From contig DASSDH010000194.1 in NCBI GenBank assembly GCA_035697245.1, positions 1 to 40,648 on the forward strand: DNA of 40,648 nt, in the 5' to 3' direction. This stretch comes from JACVRX01 sp035697245. GTDB lineage: Bacteria; Actinomycetota; Actinomycetes; Jiangellales; Jiangellaceae. Under the pieces are notes generated by a model that was not told the DNA's origin, did no database searches, and worked only from the letters and a program-made list of their open reading frames with translations. This document shows, piece by piece, positions 30,866-38,213 of this stretch; position 1 is the stretch's first letter, and each line of letters opens with the position of its first letter. The translations under genes and the position numbers were made by a program.

Positions 30866-31183
30866 GTGAGCCCCCGCACGGTGACCCTCTATCGGGTTCT
30901 GGCGTACACCACCGGCGTCGTGTTGTTGGTTTTCACCGCCGAGATCGTGCTCAAGTACGTCTTCCACGTCGAAGGCTTCGAGTTCATCGCTATCGTGCAC
31001 GGCTGGATTTACATGTTCTACTTCCTGGTCAGCGCGTACCTGGCGATCGCGCTGCGGTGGAGTTGGCGGTGGGCCGTGCCGGTGATTCTGGCCGGGACGA
31101 TTCCCTTCGCGTCCTTCGTGGCCGAACGCAAGGTCGTCGCCAAGGTCCGCGCCGAACACCCGGAACTCGTCAGTCCCGGCTGA
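30866..31183 (+). CDS. DUF3817 family small membrane protein
   Basis: A 105-residue protein with three membrane helices (about 8-28, 38-60, 68-85) of the DUF3817 family, which has YIDC-independent unknown function. Family marks are YRVLAYTTGVVLLVFTAEIVLKY, IVHGWIYMFYFLVSAYLA (the HGW-x-Y-x2-Y core) and the basic tail VAERKVVAKVRAEHPEL. GTG at 30866 follows a TACCCT -10 by 7 nt. The gene lies 29 nt after the PAC2 gene and overlaps the convergent SURF1 gene by 14 nt. Confidence 0.9.
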   Translation: MSPRTVTLYRVLAYTTGVVLLVFTAEIVLKYVFHVEGFEFIAIVHGWIYMFYFLVSAYLAIALRWSWRWAVPVILAGTIPFASFVAERKVVAKVRAEHPELVSPG

Positions 31184-31916
31184 GCCGATCGTGCCCCCGC
31201 GCCGCCGCCCGAGCCGAGGAGAACCAGAACACGGCAGCGGCGCCCGCGAAGACCCACCACAGCGCCCAGTACGAGAGATTCTGCAGCGGACTGACGTGCC
31301 GGATCGGTTCCACGGCGGAGAGTTCCAGGCGCTCCGGCGCGAACTCGGGTCGGGGTTCTTCGGAGCTGAGCACGAGGTAGCCGTGAAACAAGTCGTTCAG
31401 GTCGATGCCAGTCGCATCGGCCACCTGCTCTGGCGCGATGAAGCCGATCTGGCCGGCAGGGAGGTCGGCGTCGGGATCGGTCGCATCCCTGCTGGTCTCC
31501 GGTGGAACCATGTGCCCGGTCACCCAGACCTGACCCGAGGGCAGGACGCCGCCCGGATCCGCGGCCTCGTCGAGCCAGCCGCGGAGCACCGGCACGTGAC
31601 CGTCGGAGGTGTGCAGTACTCCAACCGAGTACGAGCCCAGCACGCCCTCATGCACGCGGGCGGGTACTACCAGACTCGCGGCGGACGTGTACGTTCCCGT
31701 GGCAGTCACGGCTCGCTCGGCCGCGGCACCGAGGTCTCGGCCGGGAGCGGCCAGATCAGCCAGCTCGACCGGGGCGAGGTCGCGTAGGTCCTGCCGAGCC
31801 GCACTGTCCCTGTACACCCCGAATTGCCACCACCCCAGCGCCAGGAAGATCACCACGGCAGCCACCATCGTGACGTGCAGCGCGATCCATCGGGGGGTGA
31901 GCAGGGTTAAGGGCAC
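31170..31916 (-). CDS. SURF1 family protein (cytochrome c oxidase assembly)
   Basis: A 248-residue SURF1/Shy1-type protein assisting cytochrome aa3 oxidase assembly, probably haem a delivery. Two membrane helices flank a periplasmic-side domain: residues about 10-31 (LHVTMVAAVVIFLALGWWQFG, including the family W-Q-x2 motif) and about 218-238 (LSYWALWWVFAGAAAVFW, with the conserved LQNLSYWALW). The middle has VTATGTYTSAASLVVPAR and VPVLRGWLDEA. The GTG at 31916 nearly overlaps its GGAGG, so the exact start is uncertain. Divergent from the YkvA gene over a symmetric CTATAG element. Confidence 0.92.
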   Translation of the reverse strand: MPLTLLTPRWIALHVTMVAAVVIFLALGWWQFGVYRDSAARQDLRDLAPVELADLAAPGRDLGAAAERAVTATGTYTSAASLVVPARVHEGVLGSYSVGVLHTSDGHVPVLRGWLDEAADPGGVLPSGQVWVTGHMVPPETSRDATDPDADLPAGQIGFIAPEQVADATGIDLNDLFHGYLVLSSEEPRPEFAPERLELSAVEPIRHVSPLQNLSYWALWWVFAGAAAVFWFSSARAAARGHDRLSRD

Positions 31917-31925
31917 CTCCTGGAG

Positions 31926-31933
31926 GCTATAGA
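31926..31933. promoter_or_regulatory. Symmetric bidirectional -10 element
   Basis: The palindrome CTATAG (31927-31932) gives TATAGA on the plus strand (toward the YkvA gene) and TATAGC on the minus strand (toward the SURF1 gene). Such symmetry can serve both divergent promoters. Confidence 0.4.
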
Positions 31934-31968
31934 GTCATCCGAGGGGATCAGCAATGAGGAGGCCGGTG

Positions 31969-32337
31969 ATGAGCCGAGTCCGGCGTACGGCTGCGTTCGT
32001 CGCACTGTGGCACTTCATACGCGGACAAAATCGTCCTGGGGCGCCAAGCCTGACGACGCGGTTCAACGCGTTTCCCCGGATGGTCGGCGCAGTGACATCG
32101 GGCCGGTGGGACGGCATGGGTAAGAGCCGGCTGGCATTGATGGGCCTGGCCGTGCTCTACCTGCTGTCACCAGTCGACCTGGTGCCTGAGGGCTTGTTAC
32201 TGGCTATTGGACTGGTCGACGATGTGGTCGTCGCCACCTGGCTGGCTGGTTCAGCGCTGGATGGCACGGAGCGGTTCATCGACTGGGAGAACGCGCAGCC
32301 TCAGGTCGTCCAGAGTCACGTCATTACCGACGGGTAG
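31969..32337 (+). CDS. YkvA family (DUF1232) membrane protein
   Basis: A 122-residue protein with the DUF1232 core LYLLSPVDLVPEGLLLAIGLVDDVVVATWL in its C-terminal half, containing the invariant SPVDLVP motif and two short membrane helices; the N-terminal half is basic and soluble. The function of the family is unknown. AGGAGG at 31957-31962 lies 6 nt before the ATG at 31969, so an ATG at 31954 is less likely. The promoter is probably the symmetric -10 at 31926-31933. Confidence 0.9.
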   Translation: MSRVRRTAAFVALWHFIRGQNRPGAPSLTTRFNAFPRMVGAVTSGRWDGMGKSRLALMGLAVLYLLSPVDLVPEGLLLAIGLVDDVVVATWLAGSALDGTERFIDWENAQPQVVQSHVITDG

Positions 32338-32401
32338 CTGCCAGGGTGGTCGAAGCCGGGCGCCCCCCGCCGGCCGGTGAGTCGATGGAGAGACAACAGG
32401 G

Positions 32402-33157
32402 ATGACTCGACCTCATCCGCTGACCGCCATGTCCGAGCGGCAGTGGGACCTTGCCTGGCAAGAACAGCAACGGGTGCTGAAAAGCCTCCCCGGTGGTCGC
32501 GGTACCTGGCTGCCCAACGTCGTTGAAACCAGACCGTGGGGCGCGTTGCGTTGGACGTCGGGCCGCCCGGACTACGCCGCGTCGACCGGGCAGGCCGTTC
32601 CTGAGACCTTTGCGGTGCTCCGGCCCGATGTCGTCGACGCGGCTGCCCAGGATGCTGTCGTCGAAGCGCTCACGGTGCGGCCTGCGGTGAGCCGCGTGGC
32701 CGGTGTTGGCGTCGGCGAACACCAAGTTCGCGCTGTGACGCTCGGGGCGGTTGGTGGCTTGGTTCTCACGGCACTCGTCGCGGCGTTGGTCGGTGCCGGA
32801 TGGCTGGTAGTTCTCGTCGCGGCCGTATTCGGCGCCGTGCTCGGCGGTATCGCCGGTGGTGCCGTTGCCGACCGCCAGCTCGCCCGTAGTCGCACCGCCG
32901 TGCTGTCCGAATCGCACTACGTCCGGACGGTCACCGGCCGGTACGCCCCACCGGACTGGACCAGACTCGTCGAAGCGTCGACGCTGCTGGAGGAAATGGC
33001 CGTCGGCCACGACCCGGAGACCGACGGCCAGAGTCAGGAAGCGGTCCAGGGTGCGCTGTGGGAGGCAGCCGGGTTGCTGCTCAGATCGTCGGACCACACC
33101 GGCGTCGAGGTGCTGGCTGACGGTGTGCAGCGGCTGGTCAACGCCCGGCGCTCGTAG
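32402..33157 (+). CDS. Unrecognised membrane protein with central helical hairpin
   Basis: A 251-residue protein I cannot assign to a family. The N-terminal half is soluble and rich in Trp and Arg (QWDLAWQEQQRVL, LRWTSGRPDYAAST). A glycine-rich hydrophobic hairpin lies at about 115-160 (VTLGAVGGLVLTALVAALVGAGWLVVLVAA, abbreviated, then AVLGGIAGGAVADRQ). The C-terminal domain is helical and acidic, ending LVNARRS. It could be a small membrane-tethered regulator, but nothing catalytic is visible. The ATG at 32402 has GGAGA about 10 nt upstream. It converges with the ligase gene, leaving 3 nt between stops. Confidence 0.75.
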   Translation: MTRPHPLTAMSERQWDLAWQEQQRVLKSLPGGRGTWLPNVVETRPWGALRWTSGRPDYAASTGQAVPETFAVLRPDVVDAAAQDAVVEALTVRPAVSRVAGVGVGEHQVRAVTLGAVGGLVLTALVAALVGAGWLVVLVAAVFGAVLGGIAGGAVADRQLARSRTAVLSESHYVRTVTGRYAPPDWTRLVEASTLLEEMAVGHDPETDGQSQEAVQGALWEAAGLLLRSSDHTGVEVLADGVQRLVNARRS

Positions 33158-33160
33158 CGC

Positions 33161-34735
33161 TTAGTGCACCTGCTGGTCGTGGACAGCGCGAACCGCATCA
33201 ATCGTGTCTGCATCGGTAGCGGACTTGTCCGGTCGGTGCCGGAGCACCCGGGCGAACCGCAGGGCCATCCCGGCGGGGTATCGCGGTGACTGTTGCACGC
33301 CGTCGAACGCGACCTCGACCACGAGCTCTGGGCGCACCGTGACGACCCAGTCGTCGATGGAGCCCTCGGCCAGCTCGAGTAGCGCCGTGGTCTGCCACGC
33401 CAGCATGGCGTCGGTCAGCCCTTTGAAGGTCTTGCCGAGCATGACGTAGCCGTCCGGCGGGCCGTACCGGCCCGCTGGGTCGCGGGCGCCGAGGTGAAGA
33501 TTCGACAGACTGCCATGCCGCCGGCCGTGGCCCCACTCGACCGCGAGAACGACCAGGTCGAGGGTGTGACGCGGTTTGACCTTGACCCAGCCGGCGCCTC
33601 GCCGGCCCGCGTCATAGGGCGCCGACAACGACTTCACGACCACACCCTCGTGGCCGCGATCGAGAGCGGTGTCGAAGAAGGCCTGGGCGGCTTCGACGTC
33701 GTCGGTAACGAGCCTGGGGACACGTTGTTCGGCGGGCACGATCCCGGTCAGCGCGTTCCACCGGCGCATTCCCGGGGTGCCGACGAGGTCTTCGCCGTCG
33801 AGATGGAGGCAGTCGAACAGGAACGCCGAAAGTGGTACCCGCGCCCGGGCGCTGGCGATGTCGAGCCGTTGGCCGATCCGGGCTGCTGTCTGCTGGAAGG
33901 GCAGCGGACGCCCGTCGTGGTCGAGCGCGATCGTTTCGCCGTCGAGCACGACTGATTGCACCGGGAGGGCGCTGACGACCTCGACCAGCTCTGGGACGCG
34001 CTCGGTCACGTCGTCGAGAGTTCGGGTGAAAACCGACACGGCGGACCCATCGCGGTGAACCTGAACGCGGATGCCGTCGAGCTTCCACTCGATAGCGGCC
34101 GGACCGGTCCGGGCGAATGCCTCGGCCAGCGTGGGCGCGGACTGCGCCAGCATCGGGCGTACAGGGGCCCCGACGACGAGCCGGAAGCCGGCCAGCCCGG
34201 CGGTTCCGTGGGCGAGCACCGCTTCGGCCACCGGCCGCAATGTCCCGGCGACCATGACCGCGCGGCGGACCTCGGCCGCCGGCACCTCCGCGGCCGTGGC
34301 GACGGCCTCGGTGAGCACGCCGTCGAGGGCGCCCTGGCGCAGCTCGCCGCTGACCAGGCCGGCCAGCAGTCGCTGTTCGGCCGGCGTTGCCCGCGCCATC
34401 AGCCCCCGGAGCCGATCCCGGCGGGCCGTCGTGGAGCCGCGGCCGCTTTCAGCGGAGATCCGTTCGAACTCGGCGTCGACCTCGCGGACCTGAAGCGACG
34501 GCTGCCCCGCCGGTGGGGGCAGGTCGCGGAGCGCGGCGTAGCCCAGGCCGGTCCGCCGCTGGCGCAACTCGCCGGACAAGAACGCGACGACGATGGGAAT
34601 CTCGTCCGGACCCGCCCGGCGCAGGCAGTCGGCCAGCAGCCTGGTCTTGGCCAACCGGCCAGGCTGCCGGGCGACCGCCGCGGAGGTCTGGGCCAGGTCG
34701 TCGAGCAGCACAACTGCCGAGTCTGCCCTAACCAC
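33161..34735 (-). CDS. ligB: ATP-dependent DNA ligase (LigB type)
   Basis: A 524-residue ATP-dependent DNA ligase. The N-terminal DNA-binding domain (about 1-200) ends near PMLAQSAPTL. The nucleotidyltransferase domain contains motif I EWKLDGIRVQ, where Lys218 becomes adenylylated; motif III-like FLFDCLHLDG; motif IV-like EGVVVKSL; and motif V GWVKVKP. The OB-fold follows. It resembles actinobacterial LigB (M. tuberculosis Rv3062 type), a non-essential repair ligase alongside NAD-dependent LigA. GTG at 34735 lies 6 nt after the HtrA stop; a GTG at 34711 could be the true start, since family similarity begins near LLDDLAQTSAAVA. Confidence 0.95.
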   Translation of the reverse strand: MVRADSAVVLLDDLAQTSAAVARQPGRLAKTRLLADCLRRAGPDEIPIVVAFLSGELRQRRTGLGYAALRDLPPPAGQPSLQVREVDAEFERISAESGRGSTTARRDRLRGLMARATPAEQRLLAGLVSGELRQGALDGVLTEAVATAAEVPAAEVRRAVMVAGTLRPVAEAVLAHGTAGLAGFRLVVGAPVRPMLAQSAPTLAEAFARTGPAAIEWKLDGIRVQVHRDGSAVSVFTRTLDDVTERVPELVEVVSALPVQSVVLDGETIALDHDGRPLPFQQTAARIGQRLDIASARARVPLSAFLFDCLHLDGEDLVGTPGMRRWNALTGIVPAEQRVPRLVTDDVEAAQAFFDTALDRGHEGVVVKSLSAPYDAGRRGAGWVKVKPRHTLDLVVLAVEWGHGRRHGSLSNLHLGARDPAGRYGPPDGYVMLGKTFKGLTDAMLAWQTTALLELAEGSIDDWVVTVRPELVVEVAFDGVQQSPRYPAGMALRFARVLRHRPDKSATDADTIDAVRAVHDQQVH

Positions 34736-34741
34736 CGGGGC

Positions 34742-35968
34742 TCAGCTGGCGTCGGCGTCACTGCCGAGGGTGATCTCCGCGGTCTGGGTCTCGCCGTCAC
34801 GGACGAAGGTGACCGTGACGGTGTCGCCCGGCCGGTAGGACCTGGCGGCGGCGATGAGGGACTCGCCGTCGGTGATCAGCCGGTCGTCGATCTTGGTGAT
34901 GACATCGCCCTCGCCCAGACCCGCGTCGTCGGCTCCGCTGCCGGGCTCGACGGACGCGATCAACGCACCCCGGGTCTCGCCGCTCGCACTGCCGACGCTG
35001 ATCCCGATCCGGGCGTGCGTGGCCTGACCGGTGTCGATGAGCTCTTCGGCGATCGGCTTTGCCTGGTCGATCGGGATGGCGAAGCCGAGGCCGACGGAGC
35101 CGGCGCTGGGCGTGTAGATCGCGCTGTTGATGCCGACGACCTGGCCGGACATGTTCACCAGCGGCCCCCCGGAGTTGCCGGGGTTGATCGGAGCGTCGGT
35201 CTGGATGGCGTCGATGACCGCCCGGCTGTCCTGTGTCTGTCCAGCGGACACCGGTCGGCCAACCGCGGAAACGATGCCCGCCGTGACCGTGCCCTCCAGC
35301 CCGAACGGGGAGCCGATCGCCACCACCTGCTGACCAACCTCGAGATCACCGGAGCTACCGAGTTCGGCGGGGTCGAGCCCGCTGACGTCCCGAGCCTGGA
35401 TCACGGCCAGGTCGGTCACCGGGTCGGTGCCGACGACCTCTGCGGTTGCGGTCGTGCCGTCGTGGAAGGTCACCATGAGCTCGCCGCCACTCTCGACGAC
35501 GTGGTTGTTCGTGAGGATCCGCCCGTCGGAGGAGATGATGACCCCAGTGCCTGTGCCAACACCGGCCTGGCTCTGAACCGAGATTGAGACCACGCTGGGC
35601 AGCACCTCGGCGGCGACGTCCTCGACGCTGGAGAAGGACGAGGCCGACTGGTTCGACTCCGATCCGGAGCTGTCCAGGCTGTTCCCGGTGCCAGTGCTCT
35701 GGGTGGCCGGTTGGTCGTCGTCCAACACCGTCACGACGCCGGCGCCAGCCGCACCGCCGAGAAGACCGGCCCCGAGAGCGAGCGCGACGAGAAACGCCAT
35801 GCCTCGTCGCGGCTTCGCCTCGGCCGGTGGCGAATAGACCGGTCGGGTGTCCTCGGCCCGCGGCGCCCACGGGTCGGATGGCTCGGCTGGTTGGTTGGTC
35901 GGCTGTCCGAATGCACCCTGCGACGACCAGCCGGTGTGTTCTGTAGTGGAGCTTCGCGTCTCGTCCAT
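34742..35968 (-). CDS. htrA: HtrA/DegP-like membrane-anchored serine protease with PDZ domain
   Basis: A 408-residue PepD-like envelope protease. A cytosolic, acidic, Pro-rich N-terminus (1-55) precedes one membrane helix (about 57-80) and a low-complexity Ser/Gly linker (95-112). The trypsin-like domain has the triad His156 (NNHVV), Asp186 (DPVTDLAV) and Ser266 (GNSGGPL); one C-terminal PDZ domain follows (about 320-405). It should degrade or chaperone misfolded envelope proteins. The gene is last in an apparent mprA-mprB-htrA order like Rv0981-Rv0983 of M. tuberculosis. Paired TCTCAG sites lie just upstream (35991-36007). ATG at 35968 is preferred; the ribosome binding site is weak. Confidence 0.95.
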   Translation of the reverse strand: MDETRSSTTEHTGWSSQGAFGQPTNQPAEPSDPWAPRAEDTRPVYSPPAEAKPRRGMAFLVALALGAGLLGGAAGAGVVTVLDDDQPATQSTGTGNSLDSSGSESNQSASSFSSVEDVAAEVLPSVVSISVQSQAGVGTGTGVIISSDGRILTNNHVVESGGELMVTFHDGTTATAEVVGTDPVTDLAVIQARDVSGLDPAELGSSGDLEVGQQVVAIGSPFGLEGTVTAGIVSAVGRPVSAGQTQDSRAVIDAIQTDAPINPGNSGGPLVNMSGQVVGINSAIYTPSAGSVGLGFAIPIDQAKPIAEELIDTGQATHARIGISVGSASGETRGALIASVEPGSGADDAGLGEGDVITKIDDRLITDGESLIAAARSYRPGDTVTVTFVRDGETQTAEITLGSDADAS

Positions 35969-35990
35969 GACGACAGCTTTTCCCGTTCGG

Positions 35991-36007
35991 CTGAGAAGAC
36001 ACTGAGA
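35991..36007 (-). promoter_or_regulatory. Predicted MprA box before the HtrA gene
   Basis: On the minus strand TCTCAG occurs twice with 11-nt spacing start to start (TCTCAGTG, TCT, TCTCAGCC), ending 22 nt before the htrA start and located between the sensor-kinase stop and the HtrA start. It mirrors the site before the response-regulator gene. Confidence 0.6.
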
Positions 36008-36008
36008 G

Positions 36009-37424
36009 TCAGGCAAGAGCCGACGAAGAATTCGTCGCTGACCGGCCCGGGACGTCGAGCTTCATCGCACCGGGGATCGTCAAGGTGAGCCGGGCTCCGC
36101 CGTTTGGTGAGCGGTCTGCGCGCACCGTTCCGCCGTGCCGGTCGGCGGCAGATTGCACGATCGCGAGACCGAGCCCCGAGCCAGGTCGCCCACGGGCCTC
36201 GGCGGAACGGTAGAACCGCTCGAACACGTGTGGCAGGTCCGCGGCGTCGATACCGGGCCCTTCGTCATCGACCTGCAGGGTGCCGTCCCGGAGAGTCGCG
36301 GTCACGGTTCCCCCCGGCGAGCTCCAAGCGGCCGCATTGTCGAGCAGGTTGGTGACCGCCCGCCCGAGAAGCTGCGGGTCGCCTTCGACCGGCCACGGCC
36401 GGAGGTCTGCTGAAAACGTGACCGCGGGGGCTCGCCGGCGGACTCTGGTCACCGCGTCGCGGACCACGTCCGCCAGGTCGAACGACTCGCGGGTGGCAGC
36501 CGGCGGATCCTCTCGGGAGAGTTCCATCAAGTCGGTCACCAGAGTGGTGAGCTCTTCCAGTTGGGCCTGCACGTCTGCCAGCAACCCAGCCCGTTCGGTC
36601 GGATCGAGTCCGCCCTCGCGGTCGCTTTGCGCGAGCAGGTCGATATTGGTGCGGAGGCTGGTCAACGGCGTACGCAGCTCGTGGCCCGCGTCTGCGACCA
36701 GCCGGCGTTGTCGAACCTGTGCCTCGTCGAGTGCGGTGAGCATGGCGTTGAAGGCGTGGGCCAGCCGGGCGATCTCGTCGTCACCCTCGACTTCGATCGG
36801 TTCGAGCCGGCCGGTCGCGGCCACCCGCTCGGCTGCGGCGGTCAGGCGTTCGACGGGTCGTAAACCTGTGCGCGCGATCGACGCCCCTGCCCACGCGGCC
36901 AGCGCGATGCCCACGGCACCGGCGCCCAGCGAGACCAGCCCCAGGGTGCGCAGGACCCGATCGACCGTAGCGGTCGACTGGCCGAGCACGAGGGCGAGTC
37001 CTCGGCCAGCGGGTACGGCCACCACGCGATACGAGTCCCCGTTCGCCGTGACGGTGCGGACGCTCTGCGGCTCTCGGCCTTGCGCGACAGCAACCTCCGG
37101 CTCGCCCCAGGTCGGATCGTCGTCGTCACCGCGGGCCACGAACGCCGCCCCATCGGCGCGGACCAGGGAGAAACGCACGTCGGCGAGGACGATCGGCTCT
37201 GCCGGCACCCGACCAAGCTGCGCCGGGTCCCCCAGCTGGGAGCCGACTGCCTGCCGAGCCCGGTCCAGCAGGCTGTCATCGACGCTTCGGGTCAACTGCA
37301 TCCACACCGTGATGTAAGCCGCGGTCGCCGTTACCAGCACTGCCAGGCCAACACCGAGCGCGGCGAGGACACCGACCCGGCGCCGTAGCGGCTGGCGGGC
37401 GATGCGGGCCTGCAGCCCGGTCAC
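36009..37424 (-). CDS. mprB: Sensor histidine kinase, MprB-like
   Basis: A 471-residue two-component sensor. N-terminal membrane helix (about 18-40), extracytoplasmic domain of about 120 residues, second membrane helix (about 160-182), HAMP linker, then the phosphoacceptor HELRTPLTSLR (His248) and an ATPase domain with N box NLLDNAAAW, G1 DEGPGI and G2 GSGLGLAIV. It is encoded directly after the MprA-like regulator, overlapping its stop by GTGA (37421-37424), and before the HtrA gene, as mprA-mprB-pepD in M. tuberculosis. MprAB responds to envelope stress there. The signal sensed here is unknown. Confidence 0.94.
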   Translation of the reverse strand: MTGLQARIARQPLRRRVGVLAALGVGLAVLVTATAAYITVWMQLTRSVDDSLLDRARQAVGSQLGDPAQLGRVPAEPIVLADVRFSLVRADGAAFVARGDDDDPTWGEPEVAVAQGREPQSVRTVTANGDSYRVVAVPAGRGLALVLGQSTATVDRVLRTLGLVSLGAGAVGIALAAWAGASIARTGLRPVERLTAAAERVAATGRLEPIEVEGDDEIARLAHAFNAMLTALDEAQVRQRRLVADAGHELRTPLTSLRTNIDLLAQSDREGGLDPTERAGLLADVQAQLEELTTLVTDLMELSREDPPAATRESFDLADVVRDAVTRVRRRAPAVTFSADLRPWPVEGDPQLLGRAVTNLLDNAAAWSSPGGTVTATLRDGTLQVDDEGPGIDAADLPHVFERFYRSAEARGRPGSGLGLAIVQSAADRHGGTVRADRSPNGGARLTLTIPGAMKLDVPGRSATNSSSALA

Positions 37425-38101
37425 GGCGGGGTTTCCCGGGCGACGTAGCCGATGCCGCGGACGGTGTGGATCAGCCGCGGCTCGTCGTGAGCCTCGGTCT
37501 TGCGCCGCAGGTAGCCGACGTAGACCTCGAGCGAGTTGGCGGTGGTCGGGAAGTCGTAGCCCCACACTTCTTCGAGGATGCGTTCGCGGGGCAGCACCTG
37601 ACGTGGATGTCGCAGCAGCAGCTCGAGCAGCGAGAACTCGGTCCGGGTGAGCCGCAAGGAGCGCTCACCGCGCGCTACGTCTCGCGTGACGGGGTCGAGA
37701 GACAGGTCGGCGAGGCGCAGCACCGACCGGGAGTCCGACGGGCCGATCCGACGCAACAACGCCCGCAGGCGAGCGAGCAGCTCCTCGAGCGCAAACGGCT
37801 TCGGCAGGTAGTCGTCGGCACCGGCGTCGAGCCCGGCGACCCGATCGCTCACCTCGTCGCGCGCGGTCAGCATGAGCACGGGAACGTCGTCGCCGGCGGC
37901 GCGCAGCGCCCGGCAGGTGGCAAGACCGTCCAGCCGGGGCATCATCACGTCCAAGACCACCGCATCCGGATGGGTGGCCCCAACCATGCGCAGCGCCTGC
38001 TCACCGTCGTCGGCCAGCTCGACTTCGTAGCCGTTGAATGCCAGTGACCGGCGGAGCGACTCGCGCACCGCTGGGTCGTCGTCGACCACGAGGACGCGCA
38101 T
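37421..38101 (-). CDS. mprA: OmpR-family response regulator, MprA-like
   Basis: A 226-residue response regulator. Receiver domain (1-120): acidic pocket VVDDDP, phosphoacceptor Asp51 in VLDVMMPRLDG, conserved Thr/Ala in LTARDE and Lys in LPKPF. C-terminal winged helix (about 130-226): LRLTRTEFSLLELLL, then ILEEVWGYDFPTTANSLEVYVGYLRRK. It is nearly identical in its opening residues to M. tuberculosis MprA (VVDDDPAVRESLRRSL). ATG at 38101 is chosen because homology begins there and a CACACT -10 lies 6 nt upstream. A paired TCTCAG site (38124-38140) suggests autoregulation. Confidence 0.95.
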   Translation of the reverse strand: MRVLVVDDDPAVRESLRRSLAFNGYEVELADDGEQALRMVGATHPDAVVLDVMMPRLDGLATCRALRAAGDDVPVLMLTARDEVSDRVAGLDAGADDYLPKPFALEELLARLRALLRRIGPSDSRSVLRLADLSLDPVTRDVARGERSLRLTRTEFSLLELLLRHPRQVLPRERILEEVWGYDFPTTANSLEVYVGYLRRKTEAHDEPRLIHTVRGIGYVARETPP

Positions 38102-38107
38102 GTGCCC

Positions 38108-38113
38108 AGTGTG
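38108..38113 (-). promoter_or_regulatory. Leaderless -10 element (mprA-like gene)
   Basis: CACACT on the minus strand lies exactly 6 nt before the ATG at 38101. It differs from TANNNT only at the first base. Confidence 0.4.
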
Positions 38114-38123
38114 CCCGCGCCGG

Positions 38124-38140
38124 CTGAGACAAGCCTGAGA
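38124..38140 (-). promoter_or_regulatory. Predicted MprA box before the response-regulator gene
   Basis: On the minus strand TCTCAGGC, TTG, TCTCAGCC form two 8-bp direct repeats with 11-nt periodicity, located about 11-27 bp upstream of the -10. The same architecture precedes the HtrA gene, and direct repeats 11 nt apart are normal for OmpR-family dimers. Confidence 0.65.
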
Positions 38141-38175
38141 GGTCACGCGCTCTGCTGAGTTCACCCTGCCGGGTT

Positions 38176-38213
38176 GACCGCGTTCACCATCCCTGCCTGT
38201 ACATCATCGGGCT
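38176..38213 (-). repeat. Dispersed intergenic repeat, copy B
   Basis: A 38-nt segment matching 25076-25113 at 32 of 38 positions in the same orientation. It overlaps the dinB stop codon and last codons and extends toward the response-regulator promoter. Like copy A, it lies between two minus-strand genes. Confidence 0.6.

Noticed and set aside
33956..35587. 543-codon plus-strand open frame opposite the ligase and HtrA genes
   Set aside because: Antisense to two genes with full catalytic motifs; no recognisable domain or ribosome binding site.
36220..36235. Sequence sharing the first 12 bases of the LexA box (TCGAACACGTGT)
   Set aside because: Lies inside the sensor-kinase coding region (HVFERF codons) and lacks the second half-site.
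38155..38160. Third TCTCAG-like half site (ACTCAG on the minus strand)
   Set aside because: Spacing of 20 nt breaks the 11-nt periodicity and the hexamer is imperfect.
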